A stretch of 64,000 bases of DNA from Algoriphagus aquimarinus (lineage in GTDB: Bacteria; Bacteroidota; Bacteroidia; Cytophagales; Cyclobacteriaceae). The position numbers and the translations under genes were made by a program. Each line of letters starts with the position of its first letter. The first letter of the stretch is position 1. The stretch is taken from the NCBI RefSeq assembly GCF_900112005.1, contig NZ_FOKK01000005.1, forward strand, positions 101,183-165,182, given 5' to 3'. Below the pieces are notes generated by a model. The model saw nothing but the letters and a program-made list of their open reading frames with translations, did no database searches and had not been told where the DNA came from. This document shows, in pieces, positions 43,471 through 52,588 of this stretch.

Positions 43471-43502
43471 CAAAGATAGGAGTATTTTGTTTTGGATGCA
43501 AA
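43471..43502 (-). promoter_or_regulatory. Bacteroidota-type promoter of the rplM operon
   Basis: On the minus strand the sequence reads TTTG, 20 bases, TATCTTTG, matching the Bacteroidota primary sigma consensus (-33 TTTG, -7 TAnnTTTG). The start of transcription would fall near 43464. The leader holds a short ccct/aggg hairpin that could be a ribosomal-protein leader, though no known class was recognised. Confidence 0.8.
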
Positions 43503-43595
43503 ATATTTCCAATACTAAGTCCTAATTTTCACAGGATTAGCTTTTTACTACCAATCAAAACCAGGTTTTCCTGGCTGTTTTTCGATCTGGAATTC

Positions 43596-44306
43596 TTAGC
43601 TGGTTTTCTCTAATTGAGTGACCAAAACCTTGAAATCCTTCGGATAAGGCGCATTCACGAATATTTCCGTGTCGTCCAAACCTTTAAATCCAATCGAATA
43701 AGCATGAAGCGAAACTCGCTGCATAATTGGTAATTCTTCTGTCTCTTTTTTTAAATTGAAGCGACGCTTGATAGAAGAAAGGTATAAAGGGTTGCCTCCG
43801 TATAAGGTGTCTCCACAAATGGGCGACTTCAGGTAAGCCAAATGAACCCGTATCTGATGCAGTCTCCCAGTGATGGGTTTGCACTCGACTAAGGTATGAG
43901 CGTAATAGGTCTTCAACGTATTGAAAATCGTTTGCGCTGGCTTGCCGTCTTTACTTACTTTGGCGATTCCTTTGTTGTTGGCTAAGAGATTTCGGTCTAC
44001 CAGCTCATTGCTGAATTCCTTGATCCCTTCCACCACTGCATGATAGACTTTGTTTACTTTTCTGCTTTCAAACTGCATGGCCAAATGCCTGTAGGCCGCT
44101 GGATTCTTGGCAATCACTAGACATCCTGAGGTTTCCTTATCCAATCGATGACACAGTTGGGAATCGGGGATGTGTGTCTTGGCTAAGTCTAGGATGTTCT
44201 GCGCTTCATGCCTATCGTCTAAGCTTGATAGGTATGGCGGTTTATTGATTACCAGGTAATCCTCGTTGTCAAACAGAATAAGATTCTCAAAATCTACTTT
44301 CTTCAT
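43596..44306 (-). CDS. RluA family pseudouridine synthase
   Basis: 236 residues without an S4 domain. The catalytic motif CHRLDKETSGCLV (about residues 53-65) holds the nucleophilic Asp, followed by the typical ITGRLHQIRVHLAYL. The enzyme isomerises uridine in rRNA or tRNA; short RluA-type members without S4 include TruC- and RluC-like groups and the target cannot be told. Separate from the ribosomal cluster, with its own start at the ATG at 44306. Confidence 0.93.
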   Translation of the reverse strand: MKKVDFENLILFDNEDYLVINKPPYLSSLDDRHEAQNILDLAKTHIPDSQLCHRLDKETSGCLVIAKNPAAYRHLAMQFESRKVNKVYHAVVEGIKEFSNELVDRNLLANNKGIAKVSKDGKPAQTIFNTLKTYYAHTLVECKPITGRLHQIRVHLAYLKSPICGDTLYGGNPLYLSSIKRRFNLKKETEELPIMQRVSLHAYSIGFKGLDDTEIFVNAPYPKDFKVLVTQLEKTS

Positions 44307-44384
44307 GGATTCTCCTGCCTCTTCAAATGAGGCTGCAAAAGTAGGGAAAAAAGGATGGGTAAAAAACTTCTCTGACTTTTATTA

Positions 44385-45461
44385 TTAGAGAGTTACCACT
44401 TTAAGCTTTTCTTCTGGGGAGTCGATTTTCACTAAAGGAAGTGAAAAGCTGAAAACAGATCCTTTACCCACAGTAGAGCTTACCGATATTTTGCTTTTGT
44501 GTCCCTCCAGAATATGCTTTACGATAGCTAATCCTAAGCCTGTTCCGCCTTTTTCCTTGGATCGGCTTTTTTCGACACGGTAAAAACGTTCGAAAATCCG
44601 TTTTAAATCTTCCGGAGGAATTCCCTGTCCATCATCTTTGACGTCTACCTGAATCGTGTTTTTCAATGTTTTAAGAGTAATATTCACCTCTCCGCCATTA
44701 TGATTGTACTTCATGGCGTTGAAAATTAGGTTTTGGCACACCCGATAGATTTTCTGCCTATCGCCAGTAGTCAAGTAATGCTTATTAGGCTCTACGTCGA
44801 ATTTGATATGCATTTCCCGCTTGGAAGCTTTGTGTTCCAGCTCCTCCATTACCTCTTCTAAGAGATCTTGAAGGTCAAATTCGGTGAAATTAAATTTGAT
44901 TACACCACTTTCCATCTGGTTCAGCGTAAGGAGGTCCTGAACTAGGATGTCCAGAGAATCCAAGCTTTTGGCTGCACGTTTCAAGAATCTCATCCGAACT
45001 TGTTTGTCGTCTATTGCTCCATCCAAAAGCGTATGTATGTAGCCTTGAGTGGCGAAAATAGGAGTCTTTAGTTCGTGCGAAATATCCGCGATGAATTCCC
45101 TTCTAAACTCAGCATTTTTCTGTAGCGTGTCAATTTCTTTTTGACGCGCAATCGCATAGGAATTGATGACTTTGTTGATTTTCCGCAGGGGAGAAATAGA
45201 ACCTTTTCTACCCTTTTCGCTGATTTCAGACAGATCTTTTCGCTGGATCTTTTCCATCAGGGAATAGATATCTCCAATCTCCTTGAAGATCAAAAACTCT
45301 AGCATGAATGAGATCAGCAGGTAAGCAGATGAAAAAGAAACACCCCAAGCCACAAAGAGCAGAATGGGAGTGGATTCATCCATTAATGACAAAAAAGCCG
45401 CAACCAGAGCCGAAATGGCTAAAGCCAGGATTAAAGAAATTCCTCTGGAAGTGGTAAACAT
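44385..45461 (-). CDS. sensor histidine kinase, PhoR-like
   Basis: 358 residues. Two membrane helices (about 7-27 and 31-55) with almost no periplasmic loop, then a linker and the HisKA/HATPase core: DISHELKTPI with phospho-acceptor H129, NLIFNAMKYN (N box), DDGQGIP (G1) and GGTGLGLAIVK (G2). No PAS domain, so the signal is probably sensed in or near the membrane. Starts directly after the response regulator stop (45461/45462), so it is a cotranscribed pair. The PhoR resemblance is only from layout and neighbour type. Confidence 0.93.
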   Translation of the reverse strand: MFTTSRGISLILALAISALVAAFLSLMDESTPILLFVAWGVSFSSAYLLISFMLEFLIFKEIGDIYSLMEKIQRKDLSEISEKGRKGSISPLRKINKVINSYAIARQKEIDTLQKNAEFRREFIADISHELKTPIFATQGYIHTLLDGAIDDKQVRMRFLKRAAKSLDSLDILVQDLLTLNQMESGVIKFNFTEFDLQDLLEEVMEELEHKASKREMHIKFDVEPNKHYLTTGDRQKIYRVCQNLIFNAMKYNHNGGEVNITLKTLKNTIQVDVKDDGQGIPPEDLKRIFERFYRVEKSRSKEKGGTGLGLAIVKHILEGHKSKISVSSTVGKGSVFSFSLPLVKIDSPEEKLKVVTL

Positions 45462-46154
45462 TTATTGCCCTAATTCGAATTTATAGCCTACACCTTTAAC
45501 AGTAGTGATATAGTCTTCTCCGATTTTCTCACGCACTTTTCTGATATGGACATCGACGGTTCTCGCCAATACAAATACGTCCGCGCCCCAGATATTCTGA
45601 AGAAGTTCGTCTCTACTGAAAACTATATTAGGGTTTTTGGCTAGGAAATACAAAAGCTCAAATTCTTTCTTAGGCAAAGTGATAGTCTTGCCAGCTTTGT
45701 CAATTGTATAGCTGCCACGGTCAATAATCAGGTCTTTGATCTTGATTTGGACCTGCTCTTGCTCTTTCTTGGATTCACGTCTGAACAAGGCTGAAATCCT
45801 GCTCATCAGCGCTCTTGGCTTGATAGGTTTAGTGATGTAATCATCCGCTCCCACATCGAATGCCGCCACTTCAGAATATTCTTCCATACGTGCGGTAAGG
45901 AAGATAATAAAGGTGTTTTTGAGTTCTGGGATTTGACGTATCTGAAGACAAGTTTCTACCCCATCCTGATTAGGCATCATGATGTCAAGTAAAATCACGT
46001 CGGGTAAAAATTTTGCAGCAGTTTTTACTGCTTTCAGTCCATCTTCTGCAGTTGCTACTTCGTAGCCTTCCTTTACAAGATTGTATTTCAGGATTTCAAC
46101 AATATCAGGTTCATCGTCAACTACCAGAACTTTGATTTTTTGCTTATCGCTCAT
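45462..46154 (-). CDS. OmpR/PhoB-family response regulator
   Basis: 230 residues: receiver domain with acidic pocket D13-D14, phospho-acceptor D57 in LLDIMMPNQDG and K107-like lysine in DYITKPIKP; then a winged-helix DNA-binding domain ending VRKVREKIGEDYITTVKGVGYKFE. Partner of the kinase encoded immediately downstream. The target genes are not shown by sequence. Confidence 0.95.
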   Translation of the reverse strand: MSDKQKIKVLVVDDEPDIVEILKYNLVKEGYEVATAEDGLKAVKTAAKFLPDVILLDIMMPNQDGVETCLQIRQIPELKNTFIIFLTARMEEYSEVAAFDVGADDYITKPIKPRALMSRISALFRRESKKEQEQVQIKIKDLIIDRGSYTIDKAGKTITLPKKEFELLYFLAKNPNIVFSRDELLQNIWGADVFVLARTVDVHIRKVREKIGEDYITTVKGVGYKFELGQ

Positions 46155-46305
46155 CAGTGATTTCTTAATGTTTGGCTTAAAATTAAGGAATATTTAAGGA
46201 TTGAAGCCAAATAAAAGATTGTCAACGATCATTCACTTCCATGAAAAGGATAGGATTATTTGGCAAACACAGCACTATGTTACGGCTATGTTATGAAGTT
46301 TTGAA

Positions 46306-47097
46306 TTAATTGTTTTTTAATCCCTTTGCTGAAATGATGTCCAAATTCAATGAGCCGATGAAGAGATTTGCTTTGATTTTCACAGGGATTTTGTTCTGAT
46401 CCTTTGTGACCCACACCGTCACAGGGAATTCTCCACGGAACAGTTTGTTTTTGGGTAGCTGAGGCGAGAAGATGTATGTTTCTTTCTTGCCAAGGTTCGT
46501 GTCCAATGTTTCTGTTCCCTCGTAGATTAACTTTATGTTATATATTTCTTTATCGAAGAATCCCTTGATTTCTATGCTTTCTCCCTTCTTTAATCCTCGT
46601 AAATCTTGAGTTCTGAGGTAATAAAAACCACTGACTAAATCTTGCACCTGTCCAGGTAAATCAAAATCCTTGGTCTCTTTTAGGTTTTTATTCTCTTTAT
46701 CAAAAAGCTTCATTGTCGCTTTTTTGTTCTTCTGATCGAAGTGCACAAATTCATGCTTTCTGTATTTTCCCTCTTCAATATGCCTATAGGACAAGGAGGG
46801 TAAATTCGTTTCTACATCGAGGTAGGTCCCCCAGTTGTCATTTACTTTTCCGAATATCGTAGCAGCGCCTTTTGTCTTGCCATACACATCTATTTTATAG
46901 TGTGATTTGTCGTTCTGTTCTTGTGGCCTTCTAGAGATTTGCATTTTTGCATCAGCAAGATTTAGCCATCCATAGGAAACCTCAAAGGATAACTCCTCTC
47001 CAAAAGTAAATGGAGTGATACCTGCTGAACCCTGTGCTGATAAATCAGAGAGGGTAAGAAAAATAAGAAGAGTAAGTGATCCGAGGATTCTTTTCAT
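46306..47097 (-). CDS. DUF3108 family exported protein
   Basis: 263 residues with a signal peptide (about 1-21, cleavage near LSAQG). The body is a beta-rich lipocalin/LolA-like fold: FGEELSFEVSYGWLNLADAKM, GKTKGAATIFGKVNDNWGTYLD and SFYYLRTQDL-type segments are characteristic of DUF3108. Periplasmic; function unknown. Divergent from recA across a 180-base gap. Confidence 0.88.
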   Translation of the reverse strand: MKRILGSLTLLIFLTLSDLSAQGSAGITPFTFGEELSFEVSYGWLNLADAKMQISRRPQEQNDKSHYKIDVYGKTKGAATIFGKVNDNWGTYLDVETNLPSLSYRHIEEGKYRKHEFVHFDQKNKKATMKLFDKENKNLKETKDFDLPGQVQDLVSGFYYLRTQDLRGLKKGESIEIKGFFDKEIYNIKLIYEGTETLDTNLGKKETYIFSPQLPKNKLFRGEFPVTVWVTKDQNKIPVKIKANLFIGSLNLDIISAKGLKNN

Positions 47098-47214
47098 AAA
47101 TTATAATGACAATACCTGACGAAAAGGGCAGTATTCTATAGGTATTACGAAAAAGCGTGCCGAAAGGCGATTAAAATTACGAATTTAGTGTCCCGAAACA
47201 ATAGGCAAGTCCAT

Positions 47215-47246
47215 CTTGGTAATGGTCTGTTGTTTATTTACTTTCA
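47215..47246 (+). promoter_or_regulatory. candidate recA promoter
   Basis: CTTG, 20 bases, TACTTTCA: the spacing is the same as in the rplM promoter, but each box has mismatches to TTTG/TAnnTTTG (one and two). No SOS-box-like palindrome was noticed nearby. Confidence 0.35.
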
Positions 47247-47277
47247 CTGAACAATTGATTTTACAAATTCGAAACAC

Positions 47278-48315
47278 ATGAGTAATAACGCTGAAAAATT
47301 AAAGGCACTACAGCTGACCATAGATAAGTTGGATAAAACATACGGTAAAGGAACCGTAATGAAGCTTAGTGACAATAAAGTGGTGGATATCCCAGCTATA
47401 TCTACTGGTTCGTTGGGTTTGGATATCGCTTTGGGCATAGGAGGAATACCTCGTGGCCGTGTGATAGAAATATATGGTCCGGAATCTTCCGGTAAAACTA
47501 CCTTGACTTTGCATTGTATTGCTGAAGCGCAGAAAGCAGGTGGTTTAGCTGCATTTATTGATGCTGAGCATGCATTTGATAAAGCCTATGCAGAGAAGTT
47601 GGGGATTGATACAGAGAATCTTTTGATCTCTCAGCCTGACAATGGTGAGCAGGCACTTGAGATTGCGGAGCATTTGATTCGCTCTGGAGCTATAGATATT
47701 ATCGTAATTGATTCCGTAGCTGCTTTGGTTCCAAAAAGTGAATTAGAAGGAGATATGGGGGATAGCAAAATGGGCTTGCAGGCTAGATTGATGTCTCAGG
47801 CTTTGCGAAAGCTAACAGGTGCTATCAACAAGACTGGTTGCTCATGTATTTTTATCAACCAGCTTCGTGAAAAGATCGGAGTAATGTTCGGTAACCCCGA
47901 GACTACTACTGGTGGAAATGCACTGAAATTCTATGCTTCTGTTCGTCTGGATATTCGTAGAATTGGTCAGATTAAAGAAAGTGCAGATAATATCCTTGGA
48001 AATAGAACTAAGGTGAAAGTGGTGAAAAATAAAGTGGCCCCTCCATTCAAAGTGGTAGAATTTGACATCATGTATGGGCAAGGAATCTCTAAAGTAGGGG
48101 AAATCATTGACCTAGGGGTGGAACTGGATATCATCAAAAAGGCTGGCTCATGGTTCTCTTACAATGGCGAAAAACTTGGCCAAGGACGTGAATCAGTGAA
48201 AACACTTCTATTAGACAATCCAGAATTGATGGACGAGCTTGAAGTGAAGATCAGAGCAGCGTCTGGATTATTATCCAAAGGAGCAAGTGAAGAAGTAACA
48301 GAGAAAGAAGACTAA
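47278..48315 (+). CDS. recA: recombinase A
   Basis: 345-residue RecA. Walker [10 protein letters not shown] near 67-75, [13 protein letters not shown], and the L1/L2 loops ([34 protein letters not shown]) are canonical. It forms filaments on single-stranded DNA for homologous recombination and SOS induction. C-terminus has the usual acidic tail (EEVTEKED). ATG at 47278 fits the family. Confidence 0.98.
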   Translation: MSNNAEKLKALQLTIDKLDKTYGKGTVMKLSDNKVVDIPAISTGSLGLDIALGIGGIPRGRVIEIYGPESSGKTTLTLHCIAEAQKAGGLAAFIDAEHAFDKAYAEKLGIDTENLLISQPDNGEQALEIAEHLIRSGAIDIIVIDSVAALVPKSELEGDMGDSKMGLQARLMSQALRKLTGAINKTGCSCIFINQLREKIGVMFGNPETTTGGNALKFYASVRLDIRRIGQIKESADNILGNRTKVKVVKNKVAPPFKVVEFDIMYGQGISKVGEIIDLGVELDIIKKAGSWFSYNGEKLGQGRESVKTLLLDNPELMDELEVKIRAASGLLSKGASEEVTEKED

Positions 48316-48345
48316 GTACTTACGTTTTTTAAAAAGGTTACATAC

Positions 48346-48383
48346 AAAAAGAGGTTGCTCAATCGATGAGCAACCTCTTTTTT
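48346..48383. terminator. bidirectional terminator between recA and the ABC permease
   Basis: aaaaagaggttgctc pairs with gagcaacctcttttt around aatcgat, a perfect 15-bp stem between convergent genes. Confidence 0.93.
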
Positions 48384-48400
48384 ATGGGCAATACTTTATT

Positions 48401-49648
48401 TTATGTAGTTCTAATGGCCTCTACAGGATCCATTCTGGCAGCAAGTGTTGCGGGGACGATTCCAGATACAACTCCAATGATAGTAGACACACCCAGTCCA
48501 AGCATGATGTTACTGAAGGAAAGTACGATGTCCAAAGTACCTAGCTGAATAAAGCTTAATAGGAACACAATGAAAATCCCGGTAATCCCACCTATCAAAC
48601 TGAGGCACACTGATTCGAAAAGAAATTGGAATAGGATAAAGTAATTTTTTGCACCTAAAGACTTTTGGATACCGATAATATTGGTTCGCTCACGGACAGA
48701 TACGAACATGATGTTTGCAATGCCGAATCCACCAACTAGAATTGAGAAACCACCGATCACCCAACCTGCAATAGAAATCACGTCGAATATAGATCCGATA
48801 GCATTTTGAATAAACTCAGTTTTGTTAAGTGCAAAGTTATCATCATCTCTTGGTCTTAGGCCTCTCTTTGCGCGAAGTAGGCCTGTCATTTCATTTTCTA
48901 ACGCAACGAGCCCAATGTCTTCTTCCATGCCTTTAACGGCTATGGTGGGCTCCATTCCATTTCTTCCTGTATAATACATTTTGCTAAAGGCGCCGTAAGG
49001 AATCAGACACGCCTGATCTTTGGATGGAGTGTCAAATAATCCTTCACCCTCTTCTTCAAATACGCCAATTACGACGAATTTCATTCCTTTGATTTTGATC
49101 TGTTTACCAATAACCTCCTGCTGAGGATACAGCGTGTTCGCGATTTCTCTTCCTATGATTGCAAAGTTTCTTGAGGCATTGATTTCTGACTGTGAGAAAT
49201 ATCTTCCTTCCTCCAAAGAGATCTCATATACATCCTGATAGGAGTAAACTGCGCCTGTGAGGGCCATGCCTTCATAAGCATTACTCCCCGCTTTTACTGT
49301 AGTGGTGGACGAGGCAGAGATAGTCACTCCCTCTGCGGAAGTGAGTCTTTGTTCGAGAAATTCATACTCTGCTACTGTTCCCGGAGGTCTACGAAAGTAT
49401 TTCCACCAAGGATAGTCCTGTGGGCCATTAGCAAAGGGGAATCTATCAACACGCATTACATTTGTGCCTAGAAAGGAAAAGGAAGATTTAATGTTGTTTT
49501 CAAGTGAATCTACCAATGTGAATACTGCAATAATTGCGAAAATACCCACCGTAACTCCCAAGAGGGACAATATTGTACGAGTCAGACTAGTCTTTAATGC
49601 TGAGATGGCGAAGCGAAAACTTTCCCATGTAAGTTTGAAAAACAGCAT
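48401..49648 (-). CDS. MacB-like ABC transporter permease
   Basis: 415 residues of the MacB/LolC-type permease family: an N-terminal helix at about 25-45, a periplasmic MacB_PCD domain (about 48-270), and an FtsX-type C-terminal unit with three helices (about 290-400), including KSLGAKNYFILFQFLFESV. The ATP-binding subunit is not adjacent. This type uses ATP in the cytoplasm to drive transenvelope mechanotransmission, for example export of peptides or lipoproteins; substrate unknown. Confidence 0.9.
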   Translation of the reverse strand: MLFFKLTWESFRFAISALKTSLTRTILSLLGVTVGIFAIIAVFTLVDSLENNIKSSFSFLGTNVMRVDRFPFANGPQDYPWWKYFRRPPGTVAEYEFLEQRLTSAEGVTISASSTTTVKAGSNAYEGMALTGAVYSYQDVYEISLEEGRYFSQSEINASRNFAIIGREIANTLYPQQEVIGKQIKIKGMKFVVIGVFEEEGEGLFDTPSKDQACLIPYGAFSKMYYTGRNGMEPTIAVKGMEEDIGLVALENEMTGLLRAKRGLRPRDDDNFALNKTEFIQNAIGSIFDVISIAGWVIGGFSILVGGFGIANIMFVSVRERTNIIGIQKSLGAKNYFILFQFLFESVCLSLIGGITGIFIVFLLSFIQLGTLDIVLSFSNIMLGLGVSTIIGVVSGIVPATLAARMDPVEAIRTT

Positions 49649-49765
49649 ATCTTATTTAGTTGGTTTAAAACAATTTATCAAGTTAGCTGATTTTGCCTGA
49701 TATTGTTAGTATCTTTGCATTTTTTAGAGTTATTCTAAATCACTCAAGACATCTAAAACTTATCT

Positions 49766-50815
49766 ATGAAATTATCGGATTTCAAATTTGACGTTCCAAA
49801 GAAACTAGTAGCTCATTATCCTGCGGCAAACCGGGATGAATCCAGGTTGATGGTACTCCATCGAGATACAGGTGAGATTGAACACAGAATTTTCAAAGAT
49901 ATTACCGAATACTTCGGTGAGGGTGATGTCTTTGTTACCAATGATACCAAAGTTTTCCCAGCTAGATTATATGGCAATAAGGAGAAAACCGGAGCAGAAA
50001 TCGAGGTGTTTCTATTGAGAGAATTAAATGCTGAATTGAAGCTTTGGGATGTGTTGGTAGATCCAGCGCGTAAAATCAGAGTTGGTAACAAGCTCTATTT
50101 CGGAGATTCAGATCTTGTAGCTGAAGTGATTGATAACACTACTTCTAGAGGTAGAACAATTCGATTCTTGTTTGACGGTACTGAGGAAGAATTCCATAAG
50201 ACTATCGATACATTAGGTGAGACGCCTCTTCTGAAAGAATTCATTGAAAGAAAGGTAGAAGCTGAAGATAAAGAAAGATACCAAACGGTATTCGCTAAGA
50301 ATGTAGGTGCTGTAGCTGCTCCAACGGCTGGTTTGCACTTTACTCCACATTTGCTGAAAAGACTAGAGCTTCAAGGCGTGGATGTAACTCCTATTACTCT
50401 TCATGTTGGGCTGGGTACTTTCCGTCAGGTTGATGTGGAAGATCTTACTAAGCACAAAATGGATTCTGAAAACTACAGCATTCCTGATGGAACTGTTGAG
50501 TTGGTGAATAGATCATTGGATGCCAAAAAGAGAGTGGTAGCCGTGGGTACTACGTCTTTGAAAACTATTGAATCGTCTGTGACTGCAAATGGTCGATTGA
50601 AAGCAAGTAGTGGATGGACAGATAAGTTTATCATTCCTCCTTACGAGTTCAAAATCGCCAATTCATTGATCACCAATTTCCATCTTCCAGAATCAACATT
50701 GCTGATGACAGCATCAGCTTTTGGAGGTTATGACTTGGTAATGAAAGCATACAAAGAAGCCATCAAAGAGAAATATCGATTCTTCTCCTACGGAGACGCG
50801 ATGTTGATCCTTTAA
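49766..50815 (+). CDS. queA: S-adenosylmethionine:tRNA ribosyltransferase-isomerase
   Basis: 349 residues. QueA transfers the ribosyl group of SAM to preQ1-tRNA to make epoxyqueuosine. Signatures: start [47 protein letters not shown] and [11 protein letters not shown]. Cytoplasmic. A possible -7 element TATCTTTG lies at 49710-49717. Own terminator downstream at 50822. Confidence 0.97.
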   Translation: MKLSDFKFDVPKKLVAHYPAANRDESRLMVLHRDTGEIEHRIFKDITEYFGEGDVFVTNDTKVFPARLYGNKEKTGAEIEVFLLRELNAELKLWDVLVDPARKIRVGNKLYFGDSDLVAEVIDNTTSRGRTIRFLFDGTEEEFHKTIDTLGETPLLKEFIERKVEAEDKERYQTVFAKNVGAVAAPTAGLHFTPHLLKRLELQGVDVTPITLHVGLGTFRQVDVEDLTKHKMDSENYSIPDGTVELVNRSLDAKKRVVAVGTTSLKTIESSVTANGRLKASSGWTDKFIIPPYEFKIANSLITNFHLPESTLLMTASAFGGYDLVMKAYKEAIKEKYRFFSYGDAMLIL

Positions 50816-50821
50816 ATACTG

Positions 50822-50845
50822 AAAGCTCCGAAAGGAGCTTTTTTT
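50822..50845 (+). terminator. intrinsic terminator of queA
   Basis: aaagctcc-gaaa-ggagcttt, a perfect stem with a GNRA-like tetraloop, followed by T-run, seven bases past the queA stop. Confidence 0.92.
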
Positions 50846-50916
50846 ATGTTCATACAGATATAACTTTACAGTAAAACCTGAAGAGTTTTGAATCCTTACT
50901 TTTGCGAAAAATAAGT

Positions 50917-51606
50917 ATGACTAATAAAGCAGCAATCCTGGTAGCAGGAGGGAGAGGTACAAGGATGGGTGGGCCAGTTGCCAAACAGTATTTACCTGTT
51001 GCAGGTAAGCCGGTGTTGATGCGCACACTATCTGTTTTTTATCAGGTGGATCCTTCGATAGATTTGATTCTAGTATTGCCCGAGAATGATTTTTCATACT
51101 GGGAGGAATTATGTGCGGAGTATAAATTCAGCATTCCTCACCGTCTTGTTGCTGGTGGGAATTCCAGGTTTCAATCCGTGAGAAATGGATTGAATTCTCT
51201 GAATTTTGAGACAAAACTAGTTGCGGTCCACGATGGTGTGCGTCCATTTGTAAGTCAAGCAGTGATCGAGGAGAGTTTCGAGGTGGCGGATCTAAATGGA
51301 AGTGCAATTGCGGTGATTTCGCTGAAAGATTCCATTAGAAAGTTGACTGATGATGGCAAGTCATTCTATGAGGAGCGTCAATATTTCCGATTGGTTCAGA
51401 CCCCACAGACTTTTCAAGTAGAGAAAATCAAAAAAGCCTTCGCTGTGACTGAACTTCAACAGTTTACTGATGATGCGACAGTCTATGAGAACCAAGGGTG
51501 GCAAGTGACTTTGATCTCTGGAAATGCAGATAATATCAAGATAACCACACCCGAAGACATGGATTATGCGGAATACATTGCCGCTAAGCAGATGTCTGAT
51601 CGGTAA
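50917..51606 (+). CDS. ispD: 2-C-methyl-D-erythritol 4-phosphate cytidylyltransferase
   Basis: 229 residues from the ATG at 50917. An in-frame TTG at 50902 lies inside a -7-like element (TACTTTTG, 50897-50904), which argues for the ATG and a very short leader. IspD makes CDP-methylerythritol in the MEP isoprenoid pathway. The N-terminal LVAGGRGTRMGGPVAKQY is the nucleotidyltransferase loop; VHDGVRPFV and TPQTF match the family. No other MEP genes adjoin. Confidence 0.95.
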   Translation: MTNKAAILVAGGRGTRMGGPVAKQYLPVAGKPVLMRTLSVFYQVDPSIDLILVLPENDFSYWEELCAEYKFSIPHRLVAGGNSRFQSVRNGLNSLNFETKLVAVHDGVRPFVSQAVIEESFEVADLNGSAIAVISLKDSIRKLTDDGKSFYEERQYFRLVQTPQTFQVEKIKKAFAVTELQQFTDDATVYENQGWQVTLISGNADNIKITTPEDMDYAEYIAAKQMSDR

Positions 51607-51623
51607 AATCCCATAGTGAAATT

Positions 51624-51660
51624 TCACCGACTTTTTAGTGGTGTTTACCGACTTTTAAGG
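51624..51660. promoter_or_regulatory. tandem 10-bp direct repeat with 21-bp spacing (candidate LytTR operator)
   Basis: ACCGACTTTT occurs exactly twice here, at 51626-51635 and 51647-51656, offset by 21 bp (two helical turns). Flanks are similar (TTTcACCG... and TTTACCG..., each followed by an AG and a GGTG). It lies about 80 bp upstream of the operon that encodes a LytTR response regulator. LytTR-family regulators bind imperfect direct repeats of about nine bases with about 12-13 bp between, the same period. Confidence 0.55.
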
Positions 51661-51734
51661 TGAATTGACCTTTTGCTTATTTCAGGATGCAGTAGCTTAG
51701 ACTACTTTCGATCATCAATTAAAACTATAAACAG

Positions 51735-52562
51735 ATGAAACGAAATCGCATAAATAATAATGATGGAGGAATGATCTTTGGATTCATAATCCTCGCAGTA
51801 GGCGTTCTGATTCTATTAAGGAAACTGGATGTCTTTTATCCAGATTGGTTACTTTCCTGGCCAATGATATTAATTGGCGTAGGGGTGATTACCCTAGTTA
51901 AGCACGAATTCAAAAGCTTTTTTGGGATTATGATGCTGGGTTTAGGAATGTACTTTCTCCTTGAGCGAGAGTTTAATTTTGATTTTGGAGTTCAACGCTT
52001 CATATTCCCTATCGCACTGATTTTTGTAGGGATTTACCTGATCACTCAAAAGCGAAAGGAACAACAGGCACTCAGTGATATTCAGGATAAAATTAATTCG
52101 AAATCTACGCCTCCTGTGACAAGCAGTGAATATTCCAAAACGGAGGATACTTCTAGCTTCTCAAGCCAAGCTAGTGGTGGGAAATCTTATGCGGGTATGT
52201 CAGGAGTCTCAGGCACGAGCTACTCAGATAGAGTGTCTATAGATTCTATCATGAGCGGTATTAATAAGAGAATGCTGACTAAGGATTTTCAAGGTGGAAA
52301 GTTGACTGCTGCTTTTGGCGGAATTGACCTGGATTTAACTCAATCAGATTTCTCTGGAATAGTGAATCTTCAAGTGGATGTTATTTTTGGTGCGATCAAA
52401 CTTGTAGTTCCTCCGCATTGGGATGTGCGTGTAGAGGTAACCAACATAGCTGCGGGAGTAGAAGATAAGCGTGCCTATCGTCAGGCTGAAGTTGATCCAG
52501 ATAAAGTATTGGTGATAAGAGGAACAGTATTCTTCGGTGGTTTGGAAATCAAATCTTATTAA
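51735..52562 (+). CDS. LiaF-like membrane protein
   Basis: 275 residues. Four hydrophobic segments in the first 105 residues (about 13-31, 37-53, 59-74, 85-102) form the LiaF/DUF5668-type membrane domain. A Ser-rich linker leads to a C-terminal beta domain (about 185-275) with repeated glycine turns: FGGIDLDL, FGAIKLVVP and FFGGLEIKS, as in cell-wall-active antibiotic response proteins. Such proteins sense or modulate envelope stress through an adjacent histidine kinase; here the kinase and regulator genes follow on the same strand. First gene of that operon. Confidence 0.85.
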   Translation: MKRNRINNNDGGMIFGFIILAVGVLILLRKLDVFYPDWLLSWPMILIGVGVITLVKHEFKSFFGIMMLGLGMYFLLEREFNFDFGVQRFIFPIALIFVGIYLITQKRKEQQALSDIQDKINSKSTPPVTSSEYSKTEDTSSFSSQASGGKSYAGMSGVSGTSYSDRVSIDSIMSGINKRMLTKDFQGGKLTAAFGGIDLDLTQSDFSGIVNLQVDVIFGAIKLVVPPHWDVRVEVTNIAAGVEDKRAYRQAEVDPDKVLVIRGTVFFGGLEIKSY

Positions 52563-52588
52563 CGAAATTCCCATAAATCCTCAATCCT

